Counted from the first letter of the stretch, positions 6,711-15,464 are shown. The stretch: 20,409 nt of DNA from an uncultured Shinella sp. (GCF_946479415.1 NZ_CAMLFY010000080.1:1-20409), one strand, 5' to 3'. Notes: a model not told the origin generated them from the sequence alone. A program made the numbers and translations.

Positions 6711-8816
6711 ATGAGACCCGCATTGCTTGATCCCCTCTTCGCACCGCTCTCCACGCTTCCCGGCATCGGCCCGAAGCTGGGCGAATTGTTCGCGCGCCTC
6801 TTGGGGCAGGAAAGCATCGAGGACTGCCGGGTCATCGATCTCGTCTTCCATTTTCCGCATTCCATCGTCGACCGGCGCAACCAGCCCGGCATCGCCAATG
6901 CCCCGCAGGGTGTCATCGTCACCATCACCGGCCGCATCGACCGCCATCAGCCACCACCGCCCGGCAAGTCGAACATGCCCTACCGCGTCTTCTTGCATGA
7001 CGAGACGGGCGATCTGGCGCTCACCTTCTTCCGTGCCAAGGGCAACTGGCTGGAGAAGGCACTGCCGATCGATGAAACCGTCGTCGTCAGCGGCAAGGTG
7101 GACTGGTTCAACGGCCGCGCCTCCATGGTACATCCGGATTATATGGCGCGGCTCGGTGAGGCCGACAACGTGCCGCTGGTCGAGCCCGTGCACGGCCTCA
7201 CCGCCGGCCTCACCTCGCGCGTGTTGCGCAAGGCCGTGGAGGCGGCGGTTGCCCGCGTGCCGCATCTGCCGGAATGGATCGATCCGCCGCTTGCCCAGCG
7301 CCAGAGTTTTCCGAGCGCCTACGACGCGATCCATCGCTTGCACGACCCGCGCGACGAGACCGACCTCGACCCGCAGGCCCCTGCCCGCCGCCGCCTTGCC
7401 TATGACGAGTTCCTGGCCGGACAGGTATCGCTCGCCCTCGTGCGCCAGCGCCTGCGCAAGGTCGCCGGCCGGCCTGTCATCGCGACCGGCGCGCTCAGCC
7501 GTCCCGTCCTCGACGCCCTGCCCTTTTCGCTGACCAACAGCCAGCAGACGGCGATTGCCGAGGTGCTGAAGGACATGGCCGGCGAGCAGCGCATGCTGCG
7601 GCTTCTGCAGGGCGATGTCGGCGCCGGCAAGACGGCCGTGGCGCTGATGGCCATGCTCGCCGCCGTCGAATCCGGCGGCCAGGCGGTGTTGATGGCCCCG
7701 ACGGAAATTCTGGCGCGGCAGCATTTCGCGACACTGTCGCGCATGGCAGCACCGGCCGGCGTCACCATCGACGTGCTGACCGGGCGCACCAAGGGCCGCG
7801 AGCGCGACGCCATCCTCGAACGTATCGCATCCGGCGAAACGCAGATCGTCATCGGCACGCACGCCCTCTTCCAGGACAATGTCGCCTACAAGGATCTGGT
7901 GCTGGCCGTGGTGGACGAGCAACATCGCTTCGGCGTGCACCAGCGCCTGCGGCTGACGGCCAAGGGTATTTCCCCGCATATGCTGGTCATGACCGCGACG
8001 CCCATTCCGCGCACGCTGGTGCTGGCCGCCTTCGGCGACATGGACGTCTCGAAGCTCACGGAAAAGCCGGCCGGCCGCAAACCGATCCAGACCGTCATCA
8101 TGCCGCAGGAGCGTGTCGGCGATATCGTCGATCGCCTGCGCGCCGCCCTTGCAGAAGGCAAGAAGGCCTACTGGATCTGCCCGCTGGTCGAGGAGACCGA
8201 GGAAAGCGAGCTGATGTCCGTCGAGGAACGGCATGCGACGCTCGCCAGCTTCTTCGGCAATGCCGCCGGCCTTGTGCACGGGCGCATGAGCGGGCCGGAA
8301 AAGGACGCCGCCATGCTCGCCTTCAAGAACGGTGAGACCCGCCTTCTCGTGGCGACCACCGTCGTGGAGGTCGGCGTCGATGTGCCTGACGCCTCCATCA
8401 TGGTCATCGAACATGCCGAGCGCTTCGGCCTTGCCCAGCTCCACCAGCTGCGCGGCCGTGTCGGACGCGGGGAGGAAGCGTCGAGCTGCGTGCTGCTCTA
8501 CAAGGGGCCGCTCAGCGAAAACGGCCAGGCGCGGCTTTCCATCCTGCGCGAAACGGAGGACGGTTTCCGCATCGCCGAGGAAGACCTGAAACTGCGTGGC
8601 GAAGGCGAGCTTCTCGGCACAAGGCAATCCGGCACGCCGGGCTTCGTCGTCGCAAGCCTCGAAGCGCATGGCGATCTCCTGGAAATCGCCCGCAAGGACG
8701 CCGCCTATGTGCTGGAACGCGATCCCGACCTGACGAGCGAGCGCGGCGAAGCCATCCGCACGCTGCTCTATCTCCACCGTCGTGACGAGGCGATCCGGTT
8801 CCTGCGGGCAGGCTGA
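6711..8816 (+). CDS. recG: ATP-dependent DNA helicase RecG
   Basis: This 701-residue superfamily-2 translocase regresses stalled replication forks and processes R-loops and recombination intermediates. The N-terminal wedge/OB region is followed by the motor: Walker A GDVGAGKT (301-308), DEQH box (402-405) in VVDEQHRFG, TATPIPRTL, and the QLRGRVGRG motif near residue 580. The C-terminus (LKLRGEGELLGTRQSGTPGF) is characteristic. Length is close to the 693 residues of the E. coli protein. The ATG at 6711 (MRPALLDPLF) is preferred because conserved sequence begins there, but it has no Shine-Dalgarno sequence. A TTG at 6666 could add 15 residues, yet it overlaps the -35 of the sdhE promoter and also lacks an RBS. 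The gene is divergent from sdhE-mfd, whose Mfd motor is a paralogous RecG-like engine. Confidence 0.96.
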   Translation: MRPALLDPLFAPLSTLPGIGPKLGELFARLLGQESIEDCRVIDLVFHFPHSIVDRRNQPGIANAPQGVIVTITGRIDRHQPPPPGKSNMPYRVFLHDETGDLALTFFRAKGNWLEKALPIDETVVVSGKVDWFNGRASMVHPDYMARLGEADNVPLVEPVHGLTAGLTSRVLRKAVEAAVARVPHLPEWIDPPLAQRQSFPSAYDAIHRLHDPRDETDLDPQAPARRRLAYDEFLAGQVSLALVRQRLRKVAGRPVIATGALSRPVLDALPFSLTNSQQTAIAEVLKDMAGEQRMLRLLQGDVGAGKTAVALMAMLAAVESGGQAVLMAPTEILARQHFATLSRMAAPAGVTIDVLTGRTKGRERDAILERIASGETQIVIGTHALFQDNVAYKDLVLAVVDEQHRFGVHQRLRLTAKGISPHMLVMTATPIPRTLVLAAFGDMDVSKLTEKPAGRKPIQTVIMPQERVGDIVDRLRAALAEGKKAYWICPLVEETEESELMSVEERHATLASFFGNAAGLVHGRMSGPEKDAAMLAFKNGETRLLVATTVVEVGVDVPDASIMVIEHAERFGLAQLHQLRGRVGRGEEASSCVLLYKGPLSENGQARLSILRETEDGFRIAEEDLKLRGEGELLGTRQSGTPGFVVASLEAHGDLLEIARKDAAYVLERDPDLTSERGEAIRTLLYLHRRDEAIRFLRAG

Positions 8817-8905
8817 GCTACCCCGGCAAGCCACAAAATCGTGATTTCGCCGATTCCGGCAGCGAAGGCATACTCTCCCCGCACAAGCGAAGAAGGAGAA
8901 ATGCC

Positions 8906-9121
8906 ATGAAGACAGTTCTCGTAGTCGCAGCCATGCTCGGCCTTTCGGCATCCGCAGCCTTTGCGGACTGCGCCTGGCACAACAAGACCTCGGCAGAGGT
9001 CAAGGTCGACAAGACCATCACGACCGCAAGCGTCACCACCACGGAAAAGCAGTCCCGCCTGCCGGCGGAAAATGACCAGATGCCTCTGAAAACCCAGGAC
9101 AAAACGGCAGTTACCGAGTAG
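8906..9121 (+). CDS. Small exported protein of unknown function
   Basis: This is a 71-residue protein with a textbook Sec signal peptide: Lys2, a hydrophobic core at about residues 4-18, and an AFA cleavage site after residue 20. The mature part is about 51 residues, starts DCAWHNKT, is rich in Thr and Lys/Glu, and has a single cysteine (Cys22). No lipobox precedes that cysteine, so it is probably a soluble periplasmic or secreted protein rather than a lipoprotein. I recognise no domain. The start is well supported: AAGGAG at 8893-8898 with 7 nt spacing. An earlier ATG at 8901 is followed at once by an out-of-frame TGA (ATG CCA TGA) that overlaps the true start. The gene follows recG after 89 nt and is convergent with the DUF502 gene. 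No clear terminator follows it. Confidence 0.8.
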   Translation: MKTVLVVAAMLGLSASAAFADCAWHNKTSAEVKVDKTITTASVTTTEKQSRLPAENDQMPLKTQDKTAVTE

Positions 9122-9187
9122 CCGGCCGGGACGATTGCTTTCAGAACAAGACAGCGTATCGATGGCGGGGCAAATCCTGCCCTTCCA

Positions 9188-9892
9188 TCACCCTTTCTTT
9201 TTGGCTTTCGCCTTGGCCTTGCGCTCGTCGCTTTCGATGAGCTGCAATCCCTTTTCCGGCGGTGTGACGAGGCCGACGGAGATGATGAGCTTGGCGGCAT
9301 CCTCCGCGCTCATGTCGAGCGGCACGAGCTTCTCCCTGGGAACATAGACAAGCCAGCCGGCCGTCGGAAAGGGCGTCGGCGGCAGGAAGCAGGCGACCAT
9401 GTCCCTGCCCATCGACTTGAATTTCGTGGCGATTTCGCCGCGCGCATCCGTCGCCACGAAGACGATGGCCCAGAGCCCCGGCCCCGGATATTCGATCATC
9501 GCGGCCTTGTTGAACGAAGACCCCTTGTCCTTCAGCACGGTCTCGAAGATCTGCTTCAGGCTCTTGTGCACCGTGCGCACCAGCGGCGTGCGGTTGAACA
9601 GCCCGTCGCCGAATTCGACGATGGAGCGGCCGATCAGGTTCTTGCCGAGGAAGCCGACGAGCGTGATCAGCACCAGCGCGATCAGGAGGCCGAAGCCGGG
9701 AATGGCGAACTGGAGATAGCTTTCCGGATTGTAGCGCGCGGGAATATAGGGTTTCACCCAGCTATCCGCCCAATGGATGAAGGTCCAGGTCAGCCAGATG
9801 GTGATGGCGATCGGCGCGCAGATGACGAGGCCGGTCAGAAAATTGTTGCGCAGCCGCGTCGCCAGCGACTGTCTCGGAAGAAGGTCGGTCAT
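9188..9892 (-). CDS. DUF502 family membrane protein
   Basis: This 234-residue protein belongs to the DUF502 family (PF04367), recognisable from TGLVICAPIAITIWLTW near the N-terminus, GRSIVEFGDGLFNRTPLVRTVHKSLKQI, and the PTPFPTAGWLVYVP segment. Two membrane segments are visible at about residues 18-40 and 63-85; the remainder should be a soluble domain, with a lysine-rich tail (KAKAKAKKKG). The biochemical function of the family is not established. The start at 9892 (MTDLLPRQ) is chosen because it opens the conserved region; the 103 codons of open frame before it run antisense-like through the GNAT gene. The Shine-Dalgarno is weak (GGA about 7 nt upstream). It lies 35 nt after the GNAT gene and probably ends the glmU-glmS-GNAT-DUF502 transcription unit. 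Confidence 0.88.
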   Translation of the reverse strand: MTDLLPRQSLATRLRNNFLTGLVICAPIAITIWLTWTFIHWADSWVKPYIPARYNPESYLQFAIPGFGLLIALVLITLVGFLGKNLIGRSIVEFGDGLFNRTPLVRTVHKSLKQIFETVLKDKGSSFNKAAMIEYPGPGLWAIVFVATDARGEIATKFKSMGRDMVACFLPPTPFPTAGWLVYVPREKLVPLDMSAEDAAKLIISVGLVTPPEKGLQLIESDERKAKAKAKKKG

Positions 9893-9927
9893 CGGATATC
9901 CAGCATGGGGTGGGCGTGGGAGGTCGC

Positions 9928-10422
9928 TCAGCCGTAGAAACCCGGATGATAGGTAACGGTTCCCCCGCCGTAAACCGGGGAAAACGCCACATGCATGAAA
10001 TACTCGGGGGGCACGCCGTCGAGCGTCAGCCTCGAACCCGAAACAAAGCCGAACCGGCTGTAATAGGCAGGGTCGCCCAAGAGAACGCAGCCGGCAGCGC
10101 CGAGCCCTTTCAGCCGTTCGAGCCCATCGCGCACGAGCATGCCGCCAATCCCGCCTCCCTGATGCGCCGGATCGACCGAAATCGGGCCGAGGCCGTACCA
10201 ATCCGCACTGCCGTCCGAAAGCGAGACCGGCGAAAAGGCGACGTGGCCGACGATCACCCCGTCCATCTCCACCACCAGCGAAAGCGCAAGCGCTCCGGCC
10301 GCGCGAAGACGGTCGATGATCACATGCTCGGTGCCGTCGGCATGCAGTGCGGTCTTGAAGGCCGTTTCCGTAAGCCGACGGATCGCGTCGATATCGTCTT
10401 CGCGTTCAGGGCGAAGGATCAT
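9928..10422 (-). CDS. GNAT family N-acetyltransferase (YhbS-like)
   Basis: This is a 164-residue acetyl-CoA-dependent acetyltransferase. The GNAT motif A acetyl-CoA loop is clear: VDPAHQGGGIGGMLV, with the Q/R-x-x-G-x-G/A signature at residues 88-93. The order of segments (MILRPEREDDIDAIRRLTETAF, then VGHVAFSPV, then GDPAYYSRFGF) matches the YhbS-type subgroup of small-molecule or protein acetyltransferases. The acceptor substrate cannot be deduced. Its ATG overlaps the glmS stop as ATGA, so it is very likely translated with glmS. That position makes an amino-sugar or cell-envelope role possible, but this is inference from context only; GlmU already carries the acetyltransferase needed for UDP-GlcNAc. 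Confidence 0.9.
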   Translation of the reverse strand: MILRPEREDDIDAIRRLTETAFKTALHADGTEHVIIDRLRAAGALALSLVVEMDGVIVGHVAFSPVSLSDGSADWYGLGPISVDPAHQGGGIGGMLVRDGLERLKGLGAAGCVLLGDPAYYSRFGFVSGSRLTLDGVPPEYFMHVAFSPVYGGGTVTYHPGFYG

Positions 10423-12245
10423 TCCACCGTGACCGATTTCGCAAGATTGCGCGGCTGGTCCACATCCGTGCCCATGAAGACGGCCGTGTGATAGGCGAGC
10501 AGCTGGATCGGCAGCGAATAGATCATCGGTGCGATGATCTCGTCCACCGTCGGCAGGACGATCGTCGCCATCGTCTCGAGCTTGGAGGCCGCCGCTCCCT
10601 TGGCGTCCGTGATGAAGATGATCCGGCCGCCGCGGGCGGCCACTTCCTGCATGTTCGACACGGTCTTCTCGAAGAAGCGGTCATGCGGGGCGATGACGAT
10701 GACGGGCATGTTCTCGTCGATCAGCGCGATCGGCCCGTGCTTCAGCTCGCCGGCGGCATAGCCTTCGGCGTGGATGTAGGAGATTTCCTTGAGCTTCAGA
10801 GCACCTTCCATGGCCAGCGGATAGCTGGTGCCGCGGCCGAGATAGAGCACATCCTTGCACTTGGAAAGATCGCGCGAAAGCTGCTCGATCGACGGCTGGA
10901 TGGTGTTGAGAACATGTGCCATGACGCGCGGCATTTCCGCGAGATTGCGCACGAGGTCCTTCTCTTCCGCCTCGCTGATCGTGCCGCGTGCCCGGCCCGC
11001 GCCGATGGCGAGTGCGGCCAGAACCGTCAGCTGGCAGGTAAAGGCCTTGGTCGAGGCGACACCGATTTCCGGGCCGGCGAGAAGCGGGAAGACGGCGTCC
11101 GATTCGCGGGCGATCGTCGATTCCCTGGTATTGACCACCGCGCCGATCTTCAGGCCATGCTCCTTGCAGTAGCGCAGCGACGCCAGCGTGTCGGCAGTCT
11201 CGCCGGACTGCGAGATGAAGAGTGCGGCGGATGCCGGGTTCAGCGGGATCTCGCGATAGCGGAATTCCGAGGCGACATCGATTTCGACCGGCAGGCGGGC
11301 ATAACGCTCGAACCAGTATTTGCCGACGAGACCAGCAAGATAGGCCGTGCCGCAGGCTGAAATCGCAAGGCTCGGCGTCTTGGCAAAGTCGATGTCGACG
11401 GACGTCGGGCGCACGGTGTGCGTGAGAAAATCGACATAGTGGCCGAGCGCGTGGGAAATCGCCTCGGGCTGCTCATGGATTTCCTTTTCCATGAAATGGC
11501 GGTGGTTGCCCTTGTCGACGAGATAGGCGGCAGCCGACGAAATCTGCTTGGCGCGCTCGACGCTGACACCATCGATATCGAAGACATGCGCACCCTCACG
11601 GCCCAGGATCGCCCAGTCGCCATCGACGAGATAGGTGATCTCGTTGGTGAAGGGAGCAAGCGCAATGGCGTCGGAACCCAGGAACATCTCGCCCTTGCCG
11701 TGGCCGATGGCGAGCGGCGGGCCGTTGCGGGCTGCCATGATGGTCGACGGATCGTCCTCGAAGATGACCGCCAGCGCATAGGCGCCGGTGACGCGGCGCA
11801 GCATGGCATGCATGGCCTCGCGGCGGCCAAGGCCGTCACGGCGCAGTTTCGCGATCAGCTGCGCGACGACTTCCGTATCGGTCTGCGTGCTGAAGGTCGC
11901 ACCACCGGCGGCCAGCTCGTCCTTCAGCTCGGAGAAGTTCTCGATGATGCCGTTGTGAACGACGGCGACGCCATCGACGAAATGCGGATGCGCATTGCTT
12001 TCCGTCGGCGCGCCATGCGTCGCCCAGCGGGTATGCGCAATGCCGATCGTGCCGGCCAGCGGCTCCTCGCCGAGACGCTTCTCCAGATTGACGAGCTTGC
12101 CCTCGGCACGGCGGCGCGCCAGCTTGCCATCCACGATGGTCGCCACACCGGCGGAATCATAGCCCCGGTATTCGAGACGCTTCAGCGCATCGACCAGCCG
12201 CCCGGCAACAGGCTCAACTCCGACGATGCCAACAATTCCGCACAT
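10419..12245 (-). CDS. glmS: Glutamine--fructose-6-phosphate aminotransferase (isomerizing) GlmS
   Basis: This 608-residue cytoplasmic enzyme converts fructose-6-phosphate and glutamine to glucosamine-6-phosphate, the first committed step to UDP-GlcNAc. The protein starts MCGIVGIVG, so removal of Met exposes the catalytic N-terminal cysteine of the Ntn glutaminase domain. HTRWATHG and HNGIIENF follow in that domain. Two SIS domains come next, with SACGTAYLAG, SQSGETADT, GVASTKAF and RGTSYPLAMEGALKLKEISY. The C-terminus DQPRNLAKSVTVE is the conserved tail lining the active site. The open frame extends 31 codons upstream, but processing to Cys1 requires the start at 12245, which has GGAG about 8 nt before it. 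It lies 122 nt after glmU, the enzyme acting later in the pathway, and overlaps the downstream GNAT gene by ATGA. Confidence 0.97.
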   Translation of the reverse strand: MCGIVGIVGVEPVAGRLVDALKRLEYRGYDSAGVATIVDGKLARRRAEGKLVNLEKRLGEEPLAGTIGIAHTRWATHGAPTESNAHPHFVDGVAVVHNGIIENFSELKDELAAGGATFSTQTDTEVVAQLIAKLRRDGLGRREAMHAMLRRVTGAYALAVIFEDDPSTIMAARNGPPLAIGHGKGEMFLGSDAIALAPFTNEITYLVDGDWAILGREGAHVFDIDGVSVERAKQISSAAAYLVDKGNHRHFMEKEIHEQPEAISHALGHYVDFLTHTVRPTSVDIDFAKTPSLAISACGTAYLAGLVGKYWFERYARLPVEIDVASEFRYREIPLNPASAALFISQSGETADTLASLRYCKEHGLKIGAVVNTRESTIARESDAVFPLLAGPEIGVASTKAFTCQLTVLAALAIGAGRARGTISEAEEKDLVRNLAEMPRVMAHVLNTIQPSIEQLSRDLSKCKDVLYLGRGTSYPLAMEGALKLKEISYIHAEGYAAGELKHGPIALIDENMPVIVIAPHDRFFEKTVSNMQEVAARGGRIIFITDAKGAAASKLETMATIVLPTVDEIIAPMIYSLPIQLLAYHTAVFMGTDVDQPRNLAKSVTVE

Positions 12246-12346
12246 GGGATGCTCCGCTTTTCGCAACGCTTCGATTGCGCTCTTTGGTAAAGTTTTTTTG
12301 TGGCGGCGCAACACGGCCACGCTCACTTTCGATTGCAAGCGTTAAT

Positions 12347-12360
12347 GTGGGCGCGCCCAC
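12347..12360. repeat. Perfect 14-bp palindrome in the glmU-glmS gap
   Basis: GTGGGCGCGCCCAC is perfectly self-complementary and sits 7 nt after the glmU open frame on the minus strand. As RNA it would make a 5-bp GC-rich stem with a CGCG loop, with no T-run after it. It could be an operator or a pausing/3'-end structure. The same 122-nt gap (12246-12367) holds a run of seven T on the plus strand at about 12293-12299 and two copies of TTCGATTGC (12270-12278 and 12328-12336). I found no convincing promoter for glmS there. Confidence 0.55.
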
Positions 12361-12367
12361 CAGGTAT

Positions 12368-13747
12368 TTATTTGCCGGCCTTCTTTTTAGCGTCCTTGAT
12401 CGCCTGGTTGCGCTCACGGATGAGGACGGCGCGGCCCTCCTTGTTTTCCTGCCGGGCGCGGCCGAAGGCAACGGCATCATCGGGCACGTCTGCGGTGATG
12501 ACGCTGCCGGAGGCGACATAGGCGCCATTGCCGACCGTCACCGGTGCGACGAGCGCCGTGTTGGAGCCGATGAAGGCATCCGCGCCGATGCGCGTGATGT
12601 GCTTGTTGATGCCGTCGTAGTTGCAGGTGATGGTGCCCGCGCCGACATTGGTGTGCGCACCGATGAAGGCGTCGCCGATATAGCTCAGGTGATTGACCTT
12701 CGCGCCGGCGCCGATCTCCGCCTTCTTCACTTCCGTAAAATTGCCGACCTTCGAGCCTTCGCCGAGCTTCGCGCCGGGGCGCAGCCGCGCGTAGGGACCG
12801 ATTTCGGCATCCGCCGCAACCTCAGCGCCTTCGATATGCGAGAAGGAATGGATGACCGCGCCGCTCTCGATTGTGACGCCGGGACCGAAGACGACGTTCG
12901 GCTCGATCGTCACATCCCGGGCGATCCTTGTATCGTAGGAAAGAAAGACGGTTTCCGGCGCAATCATCGAGACGCCGTCGATCATCATTTCGTGGCGGCG
13001 GCGCTGCTGCCAGAGGCGTTCGATGACGGCAAGCTCGGCGCGGGTATTGCAGCCGGTCAGCTCCTCCTCGGCCGCCTCGACGGCGATGGCACGACCGCCA
13101 TCGGCCCTGACGACCTCGACGATGTCGGTCAGGTAATATTCGCCCTTGGCATTGTTGTTGCCGATGCGGTCGATGAGACCGAGCGCCTTGCGGCCATCGA
13201 TGGCCATCAGGCCGCCATTGCAATAGGTGATGGCGCGTTCGGCCTCGCTGGCATCCTTGTGCTCACGAATGGCCAAAAGCTCGCCGTTGTCGACGAGCAG
13301 GCGGCCATAACCGGTTGGGTCGGCAGTCCGGAAGCCGATGACGACAACGTCCGCGCCGTCTGCCAGGCCATCACGCGCGGCAATCAGCGGCGTTTCGGTA
13401 ATGAGGGGTGTATCGCCGAAGACGACGAGCACGTCGTCATAGCCCTTCGCGATCGCTTCACGCGCGGCGAGCACGGCATGGGCCGTGCCAAGCCGTTCCG
13501 TCTGAATGTGAACGGAGCTTTGCACATCGGCGTTCTTCGCGGCTGCCTCGACCTTGTCCGCATCGCGGCCAAGCACCAGCGCTATGTCGGAAATACCGGC
13601 CTTCGCCAACGCATCCACGACATGGGCGATCATCGGACGGTTGGCGACGGGATGCAGCACCTTCGACTGCGAGGACTTCATGCGCGTGCTTTCGCCGGCA
13701 GCCAGGATCACGGCCAGGCAGGTGCGTTTCGTCCGGTCAGCAGTCAT
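12368..13747 (-). CDS. glmU: Bifunctional UDP-N-acetylglucosamine pyrophosphorylase / glucosamine-1-phosphate N-acetyltransferase GlmU
   Basis: This 459-residue enzyme acetylates glucosamine-1-phosphate and then transfers UMP to form UDP-GlcNAc for peptidoglycan and lipid A. The N-terminal uridylyltransferase domain has the nucleotide-binding loop [11 protein letters not shown] (residues 15-25) and a metal-binding VVFGDTPLI segment. The C-terminal half is a left-handed beta helix of hexapeptide repeats (for example [22 protein letters not shown] read as repeats) carrying NHLSYIGDA and NYDGINKH, typical of the acetyltransferase site. Length matches the family (about 456). The ATG at 13747 is supported by AGGGA about 6 nt upstream. 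It is the first gene of a probable glmU-glmS-GNAT-DUF502 unit; the 70-nt gap before it contains no promoter I would defend. Confidence 0.97.
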   Translation of the reverse strand: MTADRTKRTCLAVILAAGESTRMKSSQSKVLHPVANRPMIAHVVDALAKAGISDIALVLGRDADKVEAAAKNADVQSSVHIQTERLGTAHAVLAAREAIAKGYDDVLVVFGDTPLITETPLIAARDGLADGADVVVIGFRTADPTGYGRLLVDNGELLAIREHKDASEAERAITYCNGGLMAIDGRKALGLIDRIGNNNAKGEYYLTDIVEVVRADGGRAIAVEAAEEELTGCNTRAELAVIERLWQQRRRHEMMIDGVSMIAPETVFLSYDTRIARDVTIEPNVVFGPGVTIESGAVIHSFSHIEGAEVAADAEIGPYARLRPGAKLGEGSKVGNFTEVKKAEIGAGAKVNHLSYIGDAFIGAHTNVGAGTITCNYDGINKHITRIGADAFIGSNTALVAPVTVGNGAYVASGSVITADVPDDAVAFGRARQENKEGRAVLIRERNQAIKDAKKKAGK

Positions 13748-13817
13748 GGAATCCCTCGTTCATCCGAATTGACGGCGTTCCTTAGCAAAAACGCGGCAAG
13801 GAAGACAAAGGGATTTC

Positions 13818-15464
13818 TCAAGTCGCGCTGCGCAGGCGGCTTTCCGTGAGCAGGCCGTTCTCATCGAGAATAGGATAGGCGACCGAGACGAGGTGCGCAT
13901 TGACGCGCTTCAGGTCACGCAGCATGTCGAGATGCAGCGAGCTCGTCTGGAGGCTGTCGAGACGGCCGTCGCGTAGCCGCTCGAGGTGCCGTTCGGACGA
14001 TTGTTTTTCCATGCGCCGCACGTCGACCTTCACCTCCATCAGCTGGCGGGCAAGGCCGGCATCGCGCGTCACGAAGATCGTCTGCGCGATGCGCAGGTTC
14101 TCGATCGTCAGGTTGAAAAGGTTGGCGAGTTCCTTGTAGCCGTCCTCGGAGAATTTGAGGCCGTTGGCGATCTTCTTGCGCACCTGCTCCTGCAGGCCCT
14201 TCTCGATGATGTCGCCGACATGTTCGAGATTGATGGCATAGTCGATGATGACGATGGAGCGCGCCGCGCATTCACCGGTCACACCCTGCCGCCCAAGGCG
14301 GGAAAGATAGATCTTCACTTCCTGCTGCAGCGCATCGACCTGACGCTCCAGTTCGCCGACATCCTTCATCGGCGCGAGATTGTTGTCGTTGAAGGCCCGC
14401 ATGGTGCGGATCAGCATGGATTCGATGAGATCGCCGACACGCAGGACTTCGCGCGTCGCCCCCGAGAGCGCCACGACCGGGCTAGAAAGCGCTGTATCAT
14501 CGAGATATTTAGGCCCGGTTTCCGGCTGCTTTTCCTCGGGAATGAGTTTTTCCATTAGGCGCGACAGCAGGCCGGAGAGCGGCCAGAGCACCAGCGCGAC
14601 CACCAGATTGAAGGCGAGATGCACATCGACCGGCAGCTTCGAGGCAGGAATGGGCAGCGTGGCGAGAAGGGCTGCGACCTGGCTGGCAAAGGGCAGCACG
14701 ACGAGGCAACCGACACCGCGCACCAGAAGATTGCCAAGCGTGACGCGCCGGGCCGAGGCGGTCGATTTCAGCGTCGCGATCACAGGCGGAACCGCGCCGC
14801 CGAGATTGGCACCCAGCACGAGGATGACCGTCAGAGCAGGCGAAAGAATACCCATGGCCGTCAACGACAGGATCAGCACTACCACCGCAAGGCTGGAAGA
14901 CGAGATGATTGCCAGCACCGTCGAGAAGGCGAGCGCGACCGGCCAGGCGCCGTCAAGCAGCGTCAGGAAGGCGGCAAGCGCCGGCGACTGGCGCATCGGC
15001 TCCGTCGCGAGACTAAGCAGGTGCAGCGAGAGCAGCATGAGGCCGATGCCGACAAGCGCGGAACCGAGCCCCTGCCGCGCGGTGGAGCTGCTCGACTTAT
15101 AGAGCACGACACCGACGAGAATGATCAACGGCGAAACCGATTCGATGCCCGTCGCCACAAGCCACGCTGTGACCGCCGTGCCGACATTGGCGCCGAGCAG
15201 CACGATCTGCGCCATGCGGGCACGCACCAGATTGCGCTCAACGAAGGAGGAAATCATCAGCGCCGTGGCGGTGGAGCTTTGCAGGGCGATGGTGGCGACG
15301 AAGCCGGCGAAGAAGGAGCGGAACGGTCCACGCGTGCCGAGCGCCAGCCCGGAGCGCAGTTTCACGCCGAAAGCCCGCGTCATGCCATCCTTCACCTGTG
15401 CGAGGCCGAACAGGAGCAGCGCGACCGCGCCGAACAGGTTGATCATGACAACAGTCGATTCCAC
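13818..15464 (-). CDS. Na+/phosphate cotransporter family protein with C-terminal PhoU-like domain
   Basis: This 548-residue membrane protein belongs to the bacterial NptA/YjbB-like Na+/Pi-cotransporters (PF02690). The transport domain covers about residues 1-320 and shows the family's internal duplication: QSSTATAL (near 60) with LGANVGTAV (near 91), then SSSSLAVVV (near 186) with LGANLGGAV (near 214). About residues 340-540 are a charged, helical PhoU-like domain, often present in this family and thought to act in regulation. The start is GTG at 15464, chosen for a strong AGGAGG 9 nt upstream; an in-frame ATG six codons later is the alternative. The gene stands alone, divergent from ppiD. 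Whether it imports or exports phosphate cannot be told from sequence; E. coli YjbB was proposed to export it. Confidence 0.9.
   Translation of the reverse strand: MESTVVMINLFGAVALLLFGLAQVKDGMTRAFGVKLRSGLALGTRGPFRSFFAGFVATIALQSSTATALMISSFVERNLVRARMAQIVLLGANVGTAVTAWLVATGIESVSPLIILVGVVLYKSSSSTARQGLGSALVGIGLMLLSLHLLSLATEPMRQSPALAAFLTLLDGAWPVALAFSTVLAIISSSSLAVVVLILSLTAMGILSPALTVILVLGANLGGAVPPVIATLKSTASARRVTLGNLLVRGVGCLVVLPFASQVAALLATLPIPASKLPVDVHLAFNLVVALVLWPLSGLLSRLMEKLIPEEKQPETGPKYLDDTALSSPVVALSGATREVLRVGDLIESMLIRTMRAFNDNNLAPMKDVGELERQVDALQQEVKIYLSRLGRQGVTGECAARSIVIIDYAINLEHVGDIIEKGLQEQVRKKIANGLKFSEDGYKELANLFNLTIENLRIAQTIFVTRDAGLARQLMEVKVDVRRMEKQSSERHLERLRDGRLDSLQTSSLHLDMLRDLKRVNAHLVSVAYPILDENGLLTESRLRSAT

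Noticed and set aside
6669..8951. A 760-codon open frame on the minus strand opposite recG
   Set aside because: It is the antisense shadow of a highly GC-biased real gene; its translation is His/Arg/Asp-rich with no recognisable domain, while RecG on the other strand has every motif.
9168..9182. GGGCA/TGCCC hairpin between the small exported protein and the DUF502 gene as a terminator
   Set aside because: The stem is only 5 bp and no proper T-run follows immediately on either strand; the T-rich stretch further on is coding sequence.
12246..12338. A 31-codon N-terminal extension of GlmS
   Set aside because: The catalytic cysteine must be at the processed N-terminus, so translation has to begin at MCGIV.
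12246..12367. A glmS ribozyme/riboswitch
   Set aside because: That element is known from Gram-positive bacteria, and the gap is too short and lacks any resemblance to its core that I can see.
12275..13849. A 524-codon open frame on the plus strand opposite glmU
   Set aside because: GlmU on the minus strand has full catalytic motifs and normal length; the opposite frame has no domain or RBS.
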